The notes below the pieces were generated by a model, which did not search any database, had not been told where the DNA came from, and worked only from the letters and a program-made list of their open reading frames with translations. 64,000 bases of DNA from Eutrigla gurnardus (lineage: Eukaryota; Chordata; Actinopteri; Perciformes; Triglidae): contig OY741281.1 of NCBI GenBank assembly GCA_963514095.1, positions 12,392,882 through 12,456,881 of the forward strand, given 5' to 3'. This document shows positions 1 through 10,947 of this stretch, one piece after another (positions within the stretch are counted from its first letter, which is position 1; every line of letters starts with the position of its first letter). The position numbers were made by a program, and so were the translations under genes.

Positions 1-200
1 ACATTAAATTCCCCCTGACAGCCACCTTGGAGACCGTCCCAGGCACGCGTCGCTTTGACTGCGGTAAATCAGAGAAATAAACTCAAAAGAACATAATGGA
101 GTCGGCTCTCATCATTATTATGACAAGCAGGTTTATTTAGTGTACAGTTGGCTCTCCTTCTGCTTTTGCGCGTCGGTGTGTGAATGTGTTTGTGTGTGAA

Positions 201-223
201 TGTGTGTGTGTGTGTGTGTGTGT
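201..223. repeat. (TG)n microsatellite
   Basis: About 11 pure TG units, preceded by an interrupted TG stretch from about 176. It is a simple-sequence repeat with no gene context. Confidence 0.95.
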
Positions 224-1009
224 TTGCGACGGTTTGTCTTGCCGAGTTTCAACAAGACAAACCAGGGGTGATCGTCAACCGTCAAAAAATCCTGCCAGCC
301 AAAGCTGCTGTTGGACTGTACACGAGTTAAACCCAGACGGTTAGAAAGAAATCCACTCTAATTCTGTGAAAAACCACACACACCAAATTATGGCAATGCA
401 TTAAGCAACCACCTGAACTGTTGTACTCACGTATTAAGGACATATATATGAATAAATTGCAAATATTCTTATTCTATAACCTTCAGCTGAATGTACCCAA
501 ATTGTGTATTTACACAAATTCTCTGTATTTTGTGATTTCTCGATAGTCCACAAGTCAAATTGTGTATTTTATATAACTCTATGTTGGACTACAATATATT
601 AAATGTATATTGATATGGTTTTCACAGACAATGTGAGTTTAACCCCTGGTCATATCCTCGTGGATCCAAGATGACACATTTCTCCATAATTCCTTGCGTA
701 TTGTACAGCATGTAGATTATGTGCTGTAGGAGTTCAGAGATGGGGATAACCCTCAGACCTCCCTGCCAACTACATACTGTATTTGTTCTTCTGATTACAT
801 CCGCAGAATGAGAAATAAAACAACAGCTTATGGCATCGCAGACAGCCTGGAGCGAGCTATCTGGGGGCCCCTCTATCATCCTCCTTTTTCGTCCCCCCCC
901 TCCTTTATGGGAGCCTTGGCCAAACCTTATCATCATTCCCCCCCATTTGAATAGCATTACAGACACGCTGGCCATGGGGAGATGGAGATGTCATAAAAAA
1001 TCGTATTGA

Positions 1010-1028
1010 TTTTTTTTTTTTTTTTTTT
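1010..1028. repeat. T19 homopolymer
   Basis: Uninterrupted run of 19 T. It could be the reverse-strand poly(A) tail of a retroelement, but no recognisable element body sits beside it. Confidence 0.9.
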
Positions 1029-1113
1029 GCTAGTTGTCGTCATAAATTAATATCACCAAATAACTGTACAGCTCCTGTTTAAGCACGGCTTCTGTGGAAC
1101 GTCTCACAGACCC

Positions 1114-1134
1114 CCACCACCACCACCACCACCA
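1114..1134. repeat. (CCA)7 trinucleotide repeat
   Basis: Seven perfect CCA units. The minus-strand frame through it reads as poly-Trp, a typical spurious translation. Confidence 0.95.
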
Positions 1135-2090
1135 ATATGTCGTGAAAGCTTCCGGTGACGTTATCTTTCCGGTACAGCGTGACTGATCCTTCTGCATCTT
1201 GTCAGGCTTCTCGGAAAAAAAGGCCCTTTTTGACATGCACAGCCACGCCGCGGCAGGATTTGAGGTGGCACGATGAACAGTACACTTTCACTGTCGGTGA
1301 CCTCCTAGTACCGTGGACGGTGGAGTGTACTTATACATAATGCATGCCTGTGTGTTCGTATTCATGCATATGTATCCACGTGTGCATGTAGGCCTGATGC
1401 GTGTGAGCGCGTGCGAGCTGTGACGTTCAATAACGACGGATTCACACCTTCACGAGACAGCACCAATGTCCACACGCTTAGGCTGTTGTCCCCATTCCCC
1501 CTTCGCCTTCTCCTCTCCGACTCACCCTGGCAGGTGACAAGCTCTCTGGAGGTGTGACAGTGTGTGTGTGTGTTTACCTTGAACTCTAGTCACACACGTT
1601 CTGTCAGGTGTCACTCACCGGGAGACGCCGAGAGACTGAGCTGGGAGTGTGTGTTGGTGTGTGAGAGGCAATTAGTCTGTACATACACACACATGATATA
1701 TTGCAGGTTCATTCATGTGCTCAACACGCTTGTGCGTGAGTGCAAAAGTTTGTGTAGGTCACTTTATGTGCTTCGTCCCAACTTCCTGTCTTTGTTCTAG
1801 CCAGCAAGTGCCAAACCGCGGGACTCCACCACGCACAAACCACCAAATATGCTGCTCACTAGCATTGTTCTAAACAAAGACTCACAAGAAACAATCTCTC
1901 TCAGCACAAAGTCATGACACAAAGAGGCACCAACGAGGAAGTCAGCACAAAAAAAATAAATCAGAAGGGGTCAGCATATGTCCAGTCAGCGTACGACACC
2001 TCGGAAGACGACTGTCCCGACCAGAGATTGGGTCTCTCCTACAGCTTTGGTGTGGCATGCAGCAGTGTGTGTGGTGCACTTTACTGTACA

Positions 2091-2113
2091 GTGTGTGTGT
2101 GTGTGTGTGTGTG
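2091..2113. repeat. (GT)n microsatellite
   Basis: About 11 pure GT units ending at GCGTGC. The open frames on both strands here are translations of this array and its flanks. Confidence 0.95.
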
Positions 2114-3247
2114 CGTGCTCACCCATGTCATGTACAATACCACACAAGTGAAGATGGGGCAGAATAGCAGGAGAGCTGCATGAGCAGATTCGGGTGTAGC
2201 CCCCGGGGTGTGTACTGTGGTCTCCATAAGTAGTGACATGACAGGCCTTGGACCCGTGTTTTTCGGGGGGCTTCATTATACATCAGGTCCAGGTAATGAG
2301 GTCAGAAGGCTGAATTGTATTTTTAGAGGCTGGTTAAAGTCACACAAGAAGCTTTTAACTAAGACTGAGATTGTTAGTGATGCAAGCACAATTATTTTGA
2401 CCTTTTCTTGGAGATCAAATGCTGCAAATTTCAACTCTTATCTGTTATCCACCTAAATACTGCATGCCTTTGTAATCTATTCTGGGATCCCAGATATTAT
2501 TGAAAGAAAAATACAATGCTGGTGTTCCTCTTAATTCTCAGCTACTTTTCACTGACACTGTGTTCTTGGGTGAATGTTCTTCCTTGTCTCTGTTTCTCTC
2601 TCTCCACATGTCATCAATGAATTGGCTGATGACTACAAGTTTGAAAAATCTCCTCATCTCTGCTTGAGGCTAGCCGCCCGAGGCTACATTAGCTGCTACT
2701 AGCATAACAGACCCAAATCTTTCACTGTACTGTCAGCCATCGAGTTGCATTGTGATTGAAGCAGCGTGGGGGTTTGCCAAGGAAGAAGGGGGTGTTGAAT
2801 AAAAAGTGCATTTCTTTGGTTCTTCCAAACTTGGAATTTTTAGCTGTATTTTTACCATCCATCATGAGTCTGGAGTGCAATGCTGAATTGAGGGAGCATA
2901 AGACATTTGATTAGAAATGTAGCCAAAATAGCTATAAATCAATATCATATACAAGGTTCACAAAAATGTAGGTAACTGATGTTGTTATTAATCATTATGT
3001 TTGTGGGATACTGACTATGAAAAAGCAGTGTCTTTTTCTTGATAATAAAATCTAAATCATCATTATTGGAGCTATTTATTATTGTTAGTACACAGTTGTT
3101 TTATGAATAAAAAGTAGTATTTTTGATTGATTATTGTAGATCTGCTTTATTAAGATTATAATTTTAGATTTTTCTGTAGTTATTATTTATTTTAGTTTTG
3201 TTTGTGACATTTGTAACATTGTGGGCACCTGCTGTTTCAACCTGCTG

Positions 3248-3263
3248 TTTTTTTTTTTTTTTT
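3248..3263. repeat. T16 homopolymer
   Basis: Uninterrupted run of 16 T in AT-rich DNA. Confidence 0.9.
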
Positions 3264-3639
3264 ACCATAGCAAGAGAGGCCACCATAGCCAATATTTCTT
3301 TATTCTGTCATTTGCTTGTTTTTGGTGAAAATGAATCATGAAAAACGATGTGTGTTCCTGTGTATACAACAATGGTGCGTCAGTGGCCCTTTCATTTAAG
3401 TTTGATTTAGATCCTCCTGTCGAATGGCCACTACGATCATTCTGTCAGTGGCCCAGTGAAAACATAACACCGATGACTGTTCCCTATGTGTTGTTTGTGT
3501 TCTGTCTTCCGCCACAGCCACTGATCCATCCAAAGTTAATCACTCCAAACAGCATTACAATTAGTGCAGTTTGGAGTCAAACATCCATCTCCTGGCCTAT
3601 CTATCACCGTTTTTTCTGTATGTGGTAATATTCCCCAAT

Positions 3640-3850
3640 TAAAGCATTATTGTAGCCTACTTCATCAAGGGCTAAAGTAATCAAGATTAATCTCAGTGAG
3701 CTGACACGCGCTGTTTGCTAAGGAACACACAGAACAATTGCTCTGGGCGAGCATCATTAGGAAATGCAATAAAATTAGGCAAACTGATTATATTTCAGAA
3801 CTGGGGAGCAAAATAAAAACACAATTTGGGGAGGGCTTCAATTATGGCGG
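3640..3850. promoter_or_regulatory. Candidate cis-regulatory block (homeodomain-type motifs)
   Basis: Repeat-free AT-rich block with several homeodomain-type cores: CCAATTAAAG, AGTAATC, CATCATTAGG and AAATTAGGC. It also contains the perfect 10-bp palindrome AGATTAATCT at 3684-3693. Dense TAAT/GATTA motifs without microsatellites resemble vertebrate conserved non-coding elements. The call rests on composition only; conservation was not tested. Confidence 0.35.
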
Positions 3851-4329
3851 CTGCGCTTGCTTGTTTCGACATCAGCCATTAAACCACTTTACAGTTGTAC
3901 AGCTCGGGCACAAGTTGTGCGTTATGCCTAGAAATGTGTTTTTGTACACCTCCGATCATTCCTGGAGATGCATCTGTGTAGTTTTGATCATGTTTGTTGT
4001 ACGTTGGTTCTGCTGGGTTGAGCCTGTAGCCACACACTCAGGCTTCCAGCCAGCCATTGACACTAACTTGGTTCTAGCCAACGGCTGTGGCAGCAACCAT
4101 TTTAGGCTCCGTTGTCAATTGCTATCTAATAGGGGTTAAGTGATTTGAAGTCTTTTGGGGGGGGGCAAGTTTTCATTAATTATAGCTCAGATGGGAGATA
4201 AAATACAGCTACTGTATGTGTGTTACTGTATTTTCTATTCATGTGTATGAGGTTGCCACGCTGCATTTGTATTTGTGTTGAATCCTATAGGTGACGCACA
4301 TGTGCTTTGTTTATTTATTCTTCCCCACC

Positions 4330-4735
4330 TCGGATAGCTTGCAGGTGAGGTATACGCGCCGCAGTCTATTTGTGTCATTCACGGCCACTCAGTAGTGAAC
4401 AATACTCTGAAACACACACCGTGATTTGCCGGTTAGCAGTGAAACCGTTTTAAATGCTTATTAAACTTGCCCGAGGCCAAACTCCTCGTCCTCCTTCCCC
4501 AAAATGAGAAAATGAATGAAAATACATGGAAATGTGAAAAACACCTTATCTTATCGCCGCGTGGAGGTAATACTGTGTGATCCCTCGCTGAAATAGCACA
4601 GGACGTCTCATGAATATATTTTGAATATTCCCTACGCCTGCGTTTGAATTGATGTACAGCGGGCCGTGTGTCGTCTGTCCCGCGTCGCGCATCAACCCGG
4701 ATCAAAAACATTTTTCCCAATCAACTCTGACAAGA
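4330..4735. promoter_or_regulatory. Candidate cis-regulatory block, mixed GC/AT
   Basis: Repeat-free 400-bp block with CpG-containing words (GGTATACGCGCC, CGCGTCGCGCATC) next to AT-rich words (TTAAATGC, ATGAATATATTTTGAATATTC). It is compositionally unlike the TG-rich DNA on either side. A weak minus-strand frame covers 4433-4720 but encodes nothing I recognise. It could be a conserved non-coding element; an unannotated non-coding exon is the main alternative. Confidence 0.3.
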
Positions 4736-4885
4736 AGGGCTAGTCTCCATTCATTTAGATTGGATAAAGGAATAAGATGAATGTTTTTCCCGGACTCTCT
4801 ACCACACCTCAGATTACTGGAGCTGGACATAGATAGACGCTAAGCTCAACTGACTGACGACAGGAAGTGATAACAGGGAGATTGG

Positions 4886-4896
4886 ATGTGTGAGTA

Positions 4897-4927
<31 letters not shown>

Positions 4928-4964
4928 GTCTGTGTGTGTGTGTCTGTGTGTGTGTGAGAGAGAA
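4886..4964. repeat. Interrupted (TG)n with GA tail
   Basis: About 70 bp of TG units interrupted by A, T and C substitutions, then a short GA tract. The interruptions suggest an older, decaying array. Confidence 0.9.
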
Positions 4965-5760
4965 AGTAGAAACAGCCAATAGATGAAGGTTTACCCACCA
5001 TATAACTCGATGACCTTATATAGAATGAAAGAAAGAAGAATAATGGTGTAGTTTCTGTCACAAAGAGAAGAAATGCTGTGTGTTACAACAATTAAAAAGC
5101 CCATATATTTGGTTTAATTGTATAGTAATATATTATGTGTGAAATAACAAAATGTGGGGTTTCAGTTTGATTTTAAGAATCTCTCGCTCTGACAGATTTA
5201 TTCTCAAAAAGCTGAAAGAGCCAAGAATTTATCTGTTATTCACGCCCGGCGTCCTCATTTGAATTCCATCCTCACAGCGTTAAGTGTAAGTAGTAGTAAG
5301 GCTTCCTGTCGTGCAGAAAGTTAACACAGCCGCTTTCGTTTTTTTTTTTGGAAACACTTTCTGGCTTTCTTGAATATGGTAACAGCCCATTTATTGGAGC
5401 CAGTTGGATATTTGCAGGCCACATATGGATGAGCACTCACCCAATCAATACAATAACACACATATATGCTACAATGTGGTATTCATTGTTCCGAAAACAT
5501 AATCAATACGCTCATAAAAATCTGGACGACCTTTTGGCACTCCGTGACCCTCTTGCTTCTGATTAACCTTGTTCACATTGCGCCACTGACCTGTGCCTAT
5601 GGACCATATGAATTATAAATGCACTTCATTATCATAGTCCAGTCGTTAAGGGATATCATACTCTGCATGTGAGTGTTTTCTTTTTGTCCCATGATAATGA
5701 TTTCCCTCCCTCATTGTTTTTCCAGAGTTATCGTGTGCAATTCCTCCTCTTTCTTCTTCT

Positions 5761-5761
<1 letters not shown>

Positions 5762-5830
<69 letters not shown>
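5762..5830. repeat. (CT)n microsatellite
   Basis: About 31 pure CT units (5762-5823), then TGTCTCTC. It is a long homopurine/homopyrimidine mirror tract, a sequence class known to be able to form triplex (H-DNA). All open frames across it, on both strands, are repeat translations (poly-SL or poly-ER). Confidence 0.97.
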
Positions 5831-6009
5831 CTCTTTCTCCTCTTCTGTTTTGCATATTGCCAGACCTCCAAGGATGGGGCAACAGAGGAAGGAGGCGAGA
5901 AGGAGAGGAATAGTTAACAAACTCTGCAAATGATTGATGGGCTAATTTCAAGCCCTGAATAAAGCAGTTTCCTAAGCCTGTTGATTCTCCATGTATTAGG
6001 TAATAGAAA

Positions 6010-6140
6010 CATTTATCAAAAAAGTCACATTTTTTGCTTAAGCAATAATTGCATTTTTAAGCCCTCATTAGGCCTTCCATGCATGCATAATCCAATTGAA
6101 TAAATACAGAGTTGGAGTGAAGAATTAATACCCCTCCTAT
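6010..6140. promoter_or_regulatory. Candidate cis-regulatory block
   Basis: Repeat-free AT-rich block with CTTAAGCAATAATTGC, CCTCATTAGG, CATGCATGCATAATCC, CAATTGAATAAATAC and GAATTAATACC. The density of homeodomain- and POU-like cores is high for 130 bp. The call rests on motifs alone. Confidence 0.33.
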
Positions 6141-6688
6141 GGTAAACTGAAAGTTGGAGATTCTGCAACTTGACTCCGGTTCAAATGGAATAGTACAGTG
6201 AAAAAGACTCTGAGGGGGAAGTATAACTTATGAGCACACCGAAAGCCTTTCAGTGGCTTTATTCAATATTTACTGCTACTACTATTTTCCTTGTTGCAGT
6301 GGTCAGAGCACAATATTTCACTGATGGAGAGTGAACCATACTAAATGTGTCTATTACTGAAAATGACATGTGGATACATTATCTCAAACTACAATAAAGT
6401 TTTTTTTTTTAATTGTCCATGAAGATTTGTCTATAAGAGGAGAATCCTTAGAAATAAACACGATTGCTTTTCTGAAAGTGATACTGGTGTATATGTCTCC
6501 TTATGACCAGAGAGAGCTTTAGTGGAGCTCTTCAGCGCTGTGTAGCTACTGTTCTTCTCGTGAATGGAGGTTTTCACCGTCTGTGTTGTCTGGCCAGGAA
6601 CAGAGGTTTTTTCACTTTATCTCCCACCAGCCTACTGTAGCTTTAGCCCTTTGCGTATGTAGCCACATCAAAACAGCAGTCAAGTCTT

Positions 6689-6701
6689 GTTACCTGGCAA
6701 C
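6689..6701 (+). promoter_or_regulatory. RFX-type X-box motif
   Basis: GTTACCTGGCAAC fits the RFX X-box consensus (GTNRCC, 0-3 spacer, RGYAAC) with a 1-nt spacer. RFX proteins regulate ciliary and other genes through such sites. A single motif can arise by chance; no adjacent gene is visible. Confidence 0.35.
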
Positions 6702-6892
6702 GGTGCCACTAGCCGGCTAAGGCTCCTGTTCCAGCATAGAGAGCCAGTTTTAATCACCTAGCAAATTTCCAGCACTGAAAACAGACAGGGCCTCAGCTTA
6801 ATCGTGTTAGCACGATGAGGCCGTTTTCAGATATCATTGCTAATCAAATCATCCCAAAGGCTTTGAGCCCGGGGTTTTTTTAGGTGGGCGAC

Positions 6893-6923
6893 GTGGTGGT
6901 AGTGGTGGTGGTGGTGGTGGTGG
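6893..6923. repeat. (GGT)n trinucleotide repeat
   Basis: About 10 GGT units with one A interruption at 6901. The opposite-strand frame reads as poly-His or poly-Pro, which is spurious. Confidence 0.93.
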
Positions 6924-8624
6924 CTGCAGCTGATGTGTGTGTACATGGAGGGGGGAGGTGATGAAGCAGTCGCTGTGTGTGTTTGTGTGAATGCTTGTAT
7001 ATGTGCACTCATGGGGGGGGGTTGTGGTTTGCAAAACATACCGAGGTGTAGGAAAGAGGGGATGCATACACTGTATTTGTTAGACAACACCATATAGCCT
7101 ACTTAGAAACACCCATATACTCCAGTACATGCATACTCATCATTGAAACCAACCCCCCCGCCTTCCCCTCCAAACTCCTTCTTTGGTCGTGAGCTCTCAC
7201 TTCAATTTGAAAGGCTCCTCCACTTCTCCCAGTAGATAACCTGCATTTTTTTAATAGCCCAGAGCCACTCGCCAGCACCCAGAGAGACTCCCCAACCCAG
7301 GGCCCAGGAGAGCCCGCACAACAGAGAGAAAAGGAGAACAAAGCCAACCTGCAAAGTCTTAAAAAGTTAAAAGTGTACTTTGATAGCCTCGGCCTACCTA
7401 TTGCGGCGGCGCTGATCCGACCCCAGGGAGACTGACAGCACCGCGGAGAAAGAGGGAATACAGAGGAGAAGGGGAAGAAGAAGAAGTGGGCCACGGCAAC
7501 CCCAAACTCTTCTCTTCTTCTCTTTTCCATATCTACACGCGCACATACACTACAGTATATATGCCGAGGTGATGGTTTTACTGTTTTTTTCCAGCACGGC
7601 AAGTGCATCGGAGTAATACCAGAACTACTTTCTGCATTAGCATATCGCTCTTTTGAAGAGTACAGTGAGTGAGACGCGGGAGCTGTAAGATACTGTACGC
7701 CCTGCAAAACACAACATTTAAATGTAGCGAGCATGCCAAGGGATTTGCTCTCGCTGCCACAACTCCAATCTCCTTTTACAAATCTCCCAGAGCACATTGG
7801 TATTGTGTAGTGACACAAGCACATGTCTTGCATACCTGCCGTGGAGTATATAAAAGTCCTGGATGAAGATCAGTGATATAACATGAGAATAATGTTCCAC
7901 ATTTGAAGTTTTGGTGTTGCCACCATGCTATTTCCTAAACCTCCATCTTTCCTGAGTAAACTAGTGTTGTTGGTTCTGATGATATTTAAATGATCACTCC
8001 CTGATTTTGGAATAGAGCCTAAAAGTGCCATCAATCCCAAATTTAGCAAAAAAATGAAGTTTTCAGACTTCAAAAAGTTGTTGATTGAGCTGAGTTTCAA
8101 ACATCAATGGGGAACTAGGACAGAATTCAGGGATTCGGGGCCATCTGGAACATCAGGGAGATGGGGGTGGTGAATATATAGACACTTAGATAATGAATCA
8201 AGGCGCCCCACTTCAGTATGTAGCCTACTGGATAGGTACTTTTTCATTTATAGTCACACCAAAAGTCCCAGGAGTTGTCATGTATAGGAAGCCATTGGGG
8301 GAAGGGCTCAATTTGAGTCTGTAATCTGGGACGTTACATTGCAGAGAAGATATCCAATAACCTCTCACCTGCAGTACCTACCCACCTGAGGTAGAACAAA
8401 CATGACAATTTTCTAATCAATATATTGACTCACCCAAGCCAAAAAAAGAATGCAGAATAAAACCACTCCAGAGATGGTTATGTAATTTTCCCCCAACTCC
8501 TTGAATTAAGTTCAAATATTCACTTATAGTGCCCTGATTACTGCCCTACATGTTAAAGCAATATGAATAGCAAAATATGTATTTACTATAAAACCAGAGC
8601 CTTGTGATTGCTTGTCTGTCTCTA

Positions 8625-8742
8625 GTGTCAGCCCTGTAATAGACTGGCAACCTCTACGGGTATACCCTACTACACAGCTGGGTCAGCTGGGATCAGCTCC
8701 AGCCCTCAACAGGGAAAGTGGTGATCAATAAGGGATGAATTA
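8625..8742 (+). mobile_element. Remnant 3' tail of a teleost LINE/SINE-type element
   Basis: The ordered words AATAGACTGGCAACCT, GGTATACCCT, CAGCTGGGATCAGCTCCAG, CCCTCAACAGGGAAAGTGGT and GGATGAAT match, with substitutions and small deletions, the very common fish repeat tail built on GACTGGCGACCT, GTGTACCC, CAGCTGGGATAGGCTCCAGC and AGGATAAGCGG, which ends in ATGGATG repeats. I know this tail from teleost L2/CR1-related LINEs and SINEs; the exact family is uncertain. The copy is diverged and lacks any coding part. Confidence 0.75.
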
Positions 8743-8973
8743 TGCCATGATTTATTTGATGACTTAATTTGACCTATTAAACTATTTTTAGTTACATTGT
8801 ACTATGACCTTTTATTACCAACTGTACTGTAATATTTTAACTTTAAACACATACTATTGTATGTTACAAATGTATGATTATAATATTTTTTTAAGTACTA
8901 TAGTATGTCTTTTTTCAACATACTCTACCATGACATATATTATATATGACATAGCCTATGTTATACAAAGTCT

Positions 8974-9132
8974 CATAGGGTTTGGGGTATAAAAACTCTG
9001 TAGGGTTAGAGTAATATAAAACCCTACAGGATTAGGCTTATGTAAAATCCCATAGGGTTAGGGTTATACAAACTTTAACCCTAACCCTATAGGGTTATAC
9101 AAAACGGTATAGGGTTAGGGTCATACAAACTA
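8974..9132. repeat. Degenerate minisatellite with telomere-like TTAGGG words
   Basis: Five to six degenerate units of about 26-28 bp, built on ATAGGGTTAGGG followed by TTATACAAAA or close variants. One unit contains an inverted copy (AACCCTAACCC at 9077-9087), giving a perfect 14-bp hairpin (9052-9065 with 9077-9090). GGGTTA appears in most units but never as a pure telomeric array. It could be an interstitial telomere-derived repeat or a chance minisatellite. Confidence 0.8.
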
Positions 9133-9628
9133 TGAACATTGTATAAAAAAATATGTTTAAAGTATAACATTGTATAACCCTTTGTTAACCCTATATATAT
9201 GGCATTAACTGATGAATTTCACTTTTGAAATGATCACATTCATTAGTTCATCTAATTTCTGGGATGACTGATAAATCACCCTCAACAATTGAATATAAAG
9301 TCAAATGTTTCTGAATGAAGCCTTTCAGATATCATCAAACCTCCATGTGGAGAATCATCATTTATGGTTTGTCATAATCACCAATTAAAGAAACTCCCAC
9401 ACTAAGGTCTCGTTATTGCCAAGGGATGATTTTACATCAAATGTGGCAATTTATTGCCCACAGTGCTGAAATTTACTGCCCTCACTAAACCTGTTGTTGG
9501 GCCTTAAATCATTGACCTTAAGTGTCAGAAACCCGTGTTTGATGAGTGTCAGTGGTGACAATAAGCTTGGAGCATTCCTCCTTCACAATAGCAGGGGGTG
9601 GATAGAACTGGTGTGTATGGATACAATC

Positions 9629-9631
<3 letters not shown>

Positions 9632-9662
<31 letters not shown>
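9632..9662. repeat. (CA)n microsatellite
   Basis: About 15 pure CA units. Confidence 0.96.
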
Positions 9663-9665
<3 letters not shown>

Positions 9666-10121
9666 CCTTTCTCTCTGTTATTAAATTTGCCTGTTAATTT
9701 TCTCTAAGGGTTTGGTGTAATTAATGGACCAGTTTAGAATGGCCAGCCAATGTCCCTACGGTTAGTCATGAAGGGCCACTCCAGAGGCCTACTGGGGTCC
9801 CCTCAGCCAGGCTCTGTCGGTCGCTTGCCCCACCCTGGGATTTGGGGCCTGTCCATCAGGAAGGGAGCGATTTAAAGGTGGAGTCAGGGAGGGAGAGTAG
9901 GGCTGCTAAGGCTGTGTTCCCCTAATGTGGCTGCGCTTGTGCTCATTACTGGCCATTTACATTTCATCAGCAGGCTAGCTAGCCCCGCGCTGTTAGCACC
10001 ACCAACTCATTAGCACTAAAGAGGAGGGGGGTAAGAAGGGAGGGAGAAAGAGTGAGGTGTGCAAAGGCCTCAGGCATCCAGGATCTAAATACACCAGAAG
10101 GAGTTTCACAAAAAGAGCAGA

Positions 10122-10126
<5 letters not shown>

Positions 10127-10188
<62 letters not shown>
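10127..10188. repeat. (AG)31 microsatellite
   Basis: About 31 perfect AG units, a purine-only strand. The minus-strand frame is a poly-SL translation of the array. Confidence 0.97.
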
Positions 10189-10190
<2 letters not shown>

Positions 10191-10897
10191 CAGCCACTGT
10201 CTGATCAGATAAAACAGAGAGGAAAGGAGGAGGGATTTAAATCAATATGTAATAATGTCCAGTGCTGTCTCTGGCCCTGCCCTTTCCTGGATGAGTGGTT
10301 GGTCTCAGTGGTTGCATTTACACACAAACAAATAATCTGCTCTTTATGGTGCACATCTCTTCTCCCCATGTCCATCCGTAGAGATAACGTCATGCTCTAA
10401 TGCAATCTGAAATCTATCTCCAGATCTGGTGATTTTTGACTGAATGATTAAGTTTTCCTTTTGGATTAAGTGAATACTTCTACTGTACTTTTAAAGATAA
10501 ACAAACCATTGACACAAAGCGCATTTGCAAGATAGAGACATTTCTAGAGCCTAGAAATATTACATGACCTTTGACCTTCTCATATCTTATAAGTTTGGAA
10601 TGTATCATGGGGTAAACTGAGACCACATTTACACTGATGCTTCGGGGTAAATGTGTCGTTCTATTTGCATTTGATTTAAAATTGTGCATTTAGCATCGAT
10701 AAATGGCATGAATAAAAGAATTTCCAGAAATGCCTGGCATGGTATACAATCGATGTTTCTGATTATTTCATCAGATATCATTTGGTGGTAGTAAGGGTTT
10801 GTGTATACACTCTACACTGTCTACTCCATGCACAGACACTTTGTAGAAAAAGTGTTTTTAAGCCCAAAAGTGAACGTGTGTAGTATCACAAATATCA

Positions 10898-10911
10898 AGA
10901 GAGAGAAAGAG

Positions 10912-10945
<34 letters not shown>

Positions 10946-10947
10946 GG
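10898..10947. repeat. Composite GA / GT / G19 tract
   Basis: A short GA tract leads into GT units and then an uninterrupted run of 19 G (10929-10947). Long G runs are rare and are prone to quadruplex formation and sequencing error; the exact G count is uncertain. Confidence 0.92.

Larger units (their letters stand above)
1..3639. other. Non-coding stretch, no gene recognised
   Basis: Open frames here are short and have no recognisable domain. The stretch holds a TG array near 200, a T19 run at 1010-1028, a CCA array near 1120, a GT array near 2100 and a T16 run at 3248-3263. From about 1340 to 1760 there is diffuse TG-rich DNA that looks like decayed microsatellite. From 2800 to 3240 the DNA is AT-rich with many short TTATT words. 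The 2660-2710 segment carries GCTAGC/TAGC-type words often seen in fish repeats, but I could not assign it to a family. Confidence 0.6.
4736..6009. other. Non-coding stretch, microsatellite-rich
   Basis: Contains a compound TG array (4886-4964) and a long CT array (5762-5830). Between them, 5080-5660 is unremarkable AT-rich DNA with a T10 run near 5341. The open frames at 5646-5951 are translations of the CT/GA array. Confidence 0.6.
6141..8619. other. Non-coding stretch containing the longest open frame
   Basis: Holds a GGT array (6893-6923), an RFX-type X-box (6689-6701), G-runs near 7012 and a GC-richer block at 7250-7500. The longest open frame of the window runs on the minus strand from 7833 to 7099 (244 codons). 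It has no recognisable domain and its sequence includes translations of GAA/CTT and poly-T tracts, so it is not called as a gene. 7860-8620 is AT-rich with nothing recognised. Confidence 0.55.

Noticed and set aside
5646..5951. Long open frames on both strands through the CT/GA array
   Set aside because: They are poly-Ser-Leu or poly-Glu-Arg translations of the dinucleotide repeat; several frames are open at once.
6040..6060. CTTAAGCAATAA, a match to the complement of the miR-137 5' region
   Set aside because: Only 12 bases match, and the flanks do not fold into a microRNA precursor.
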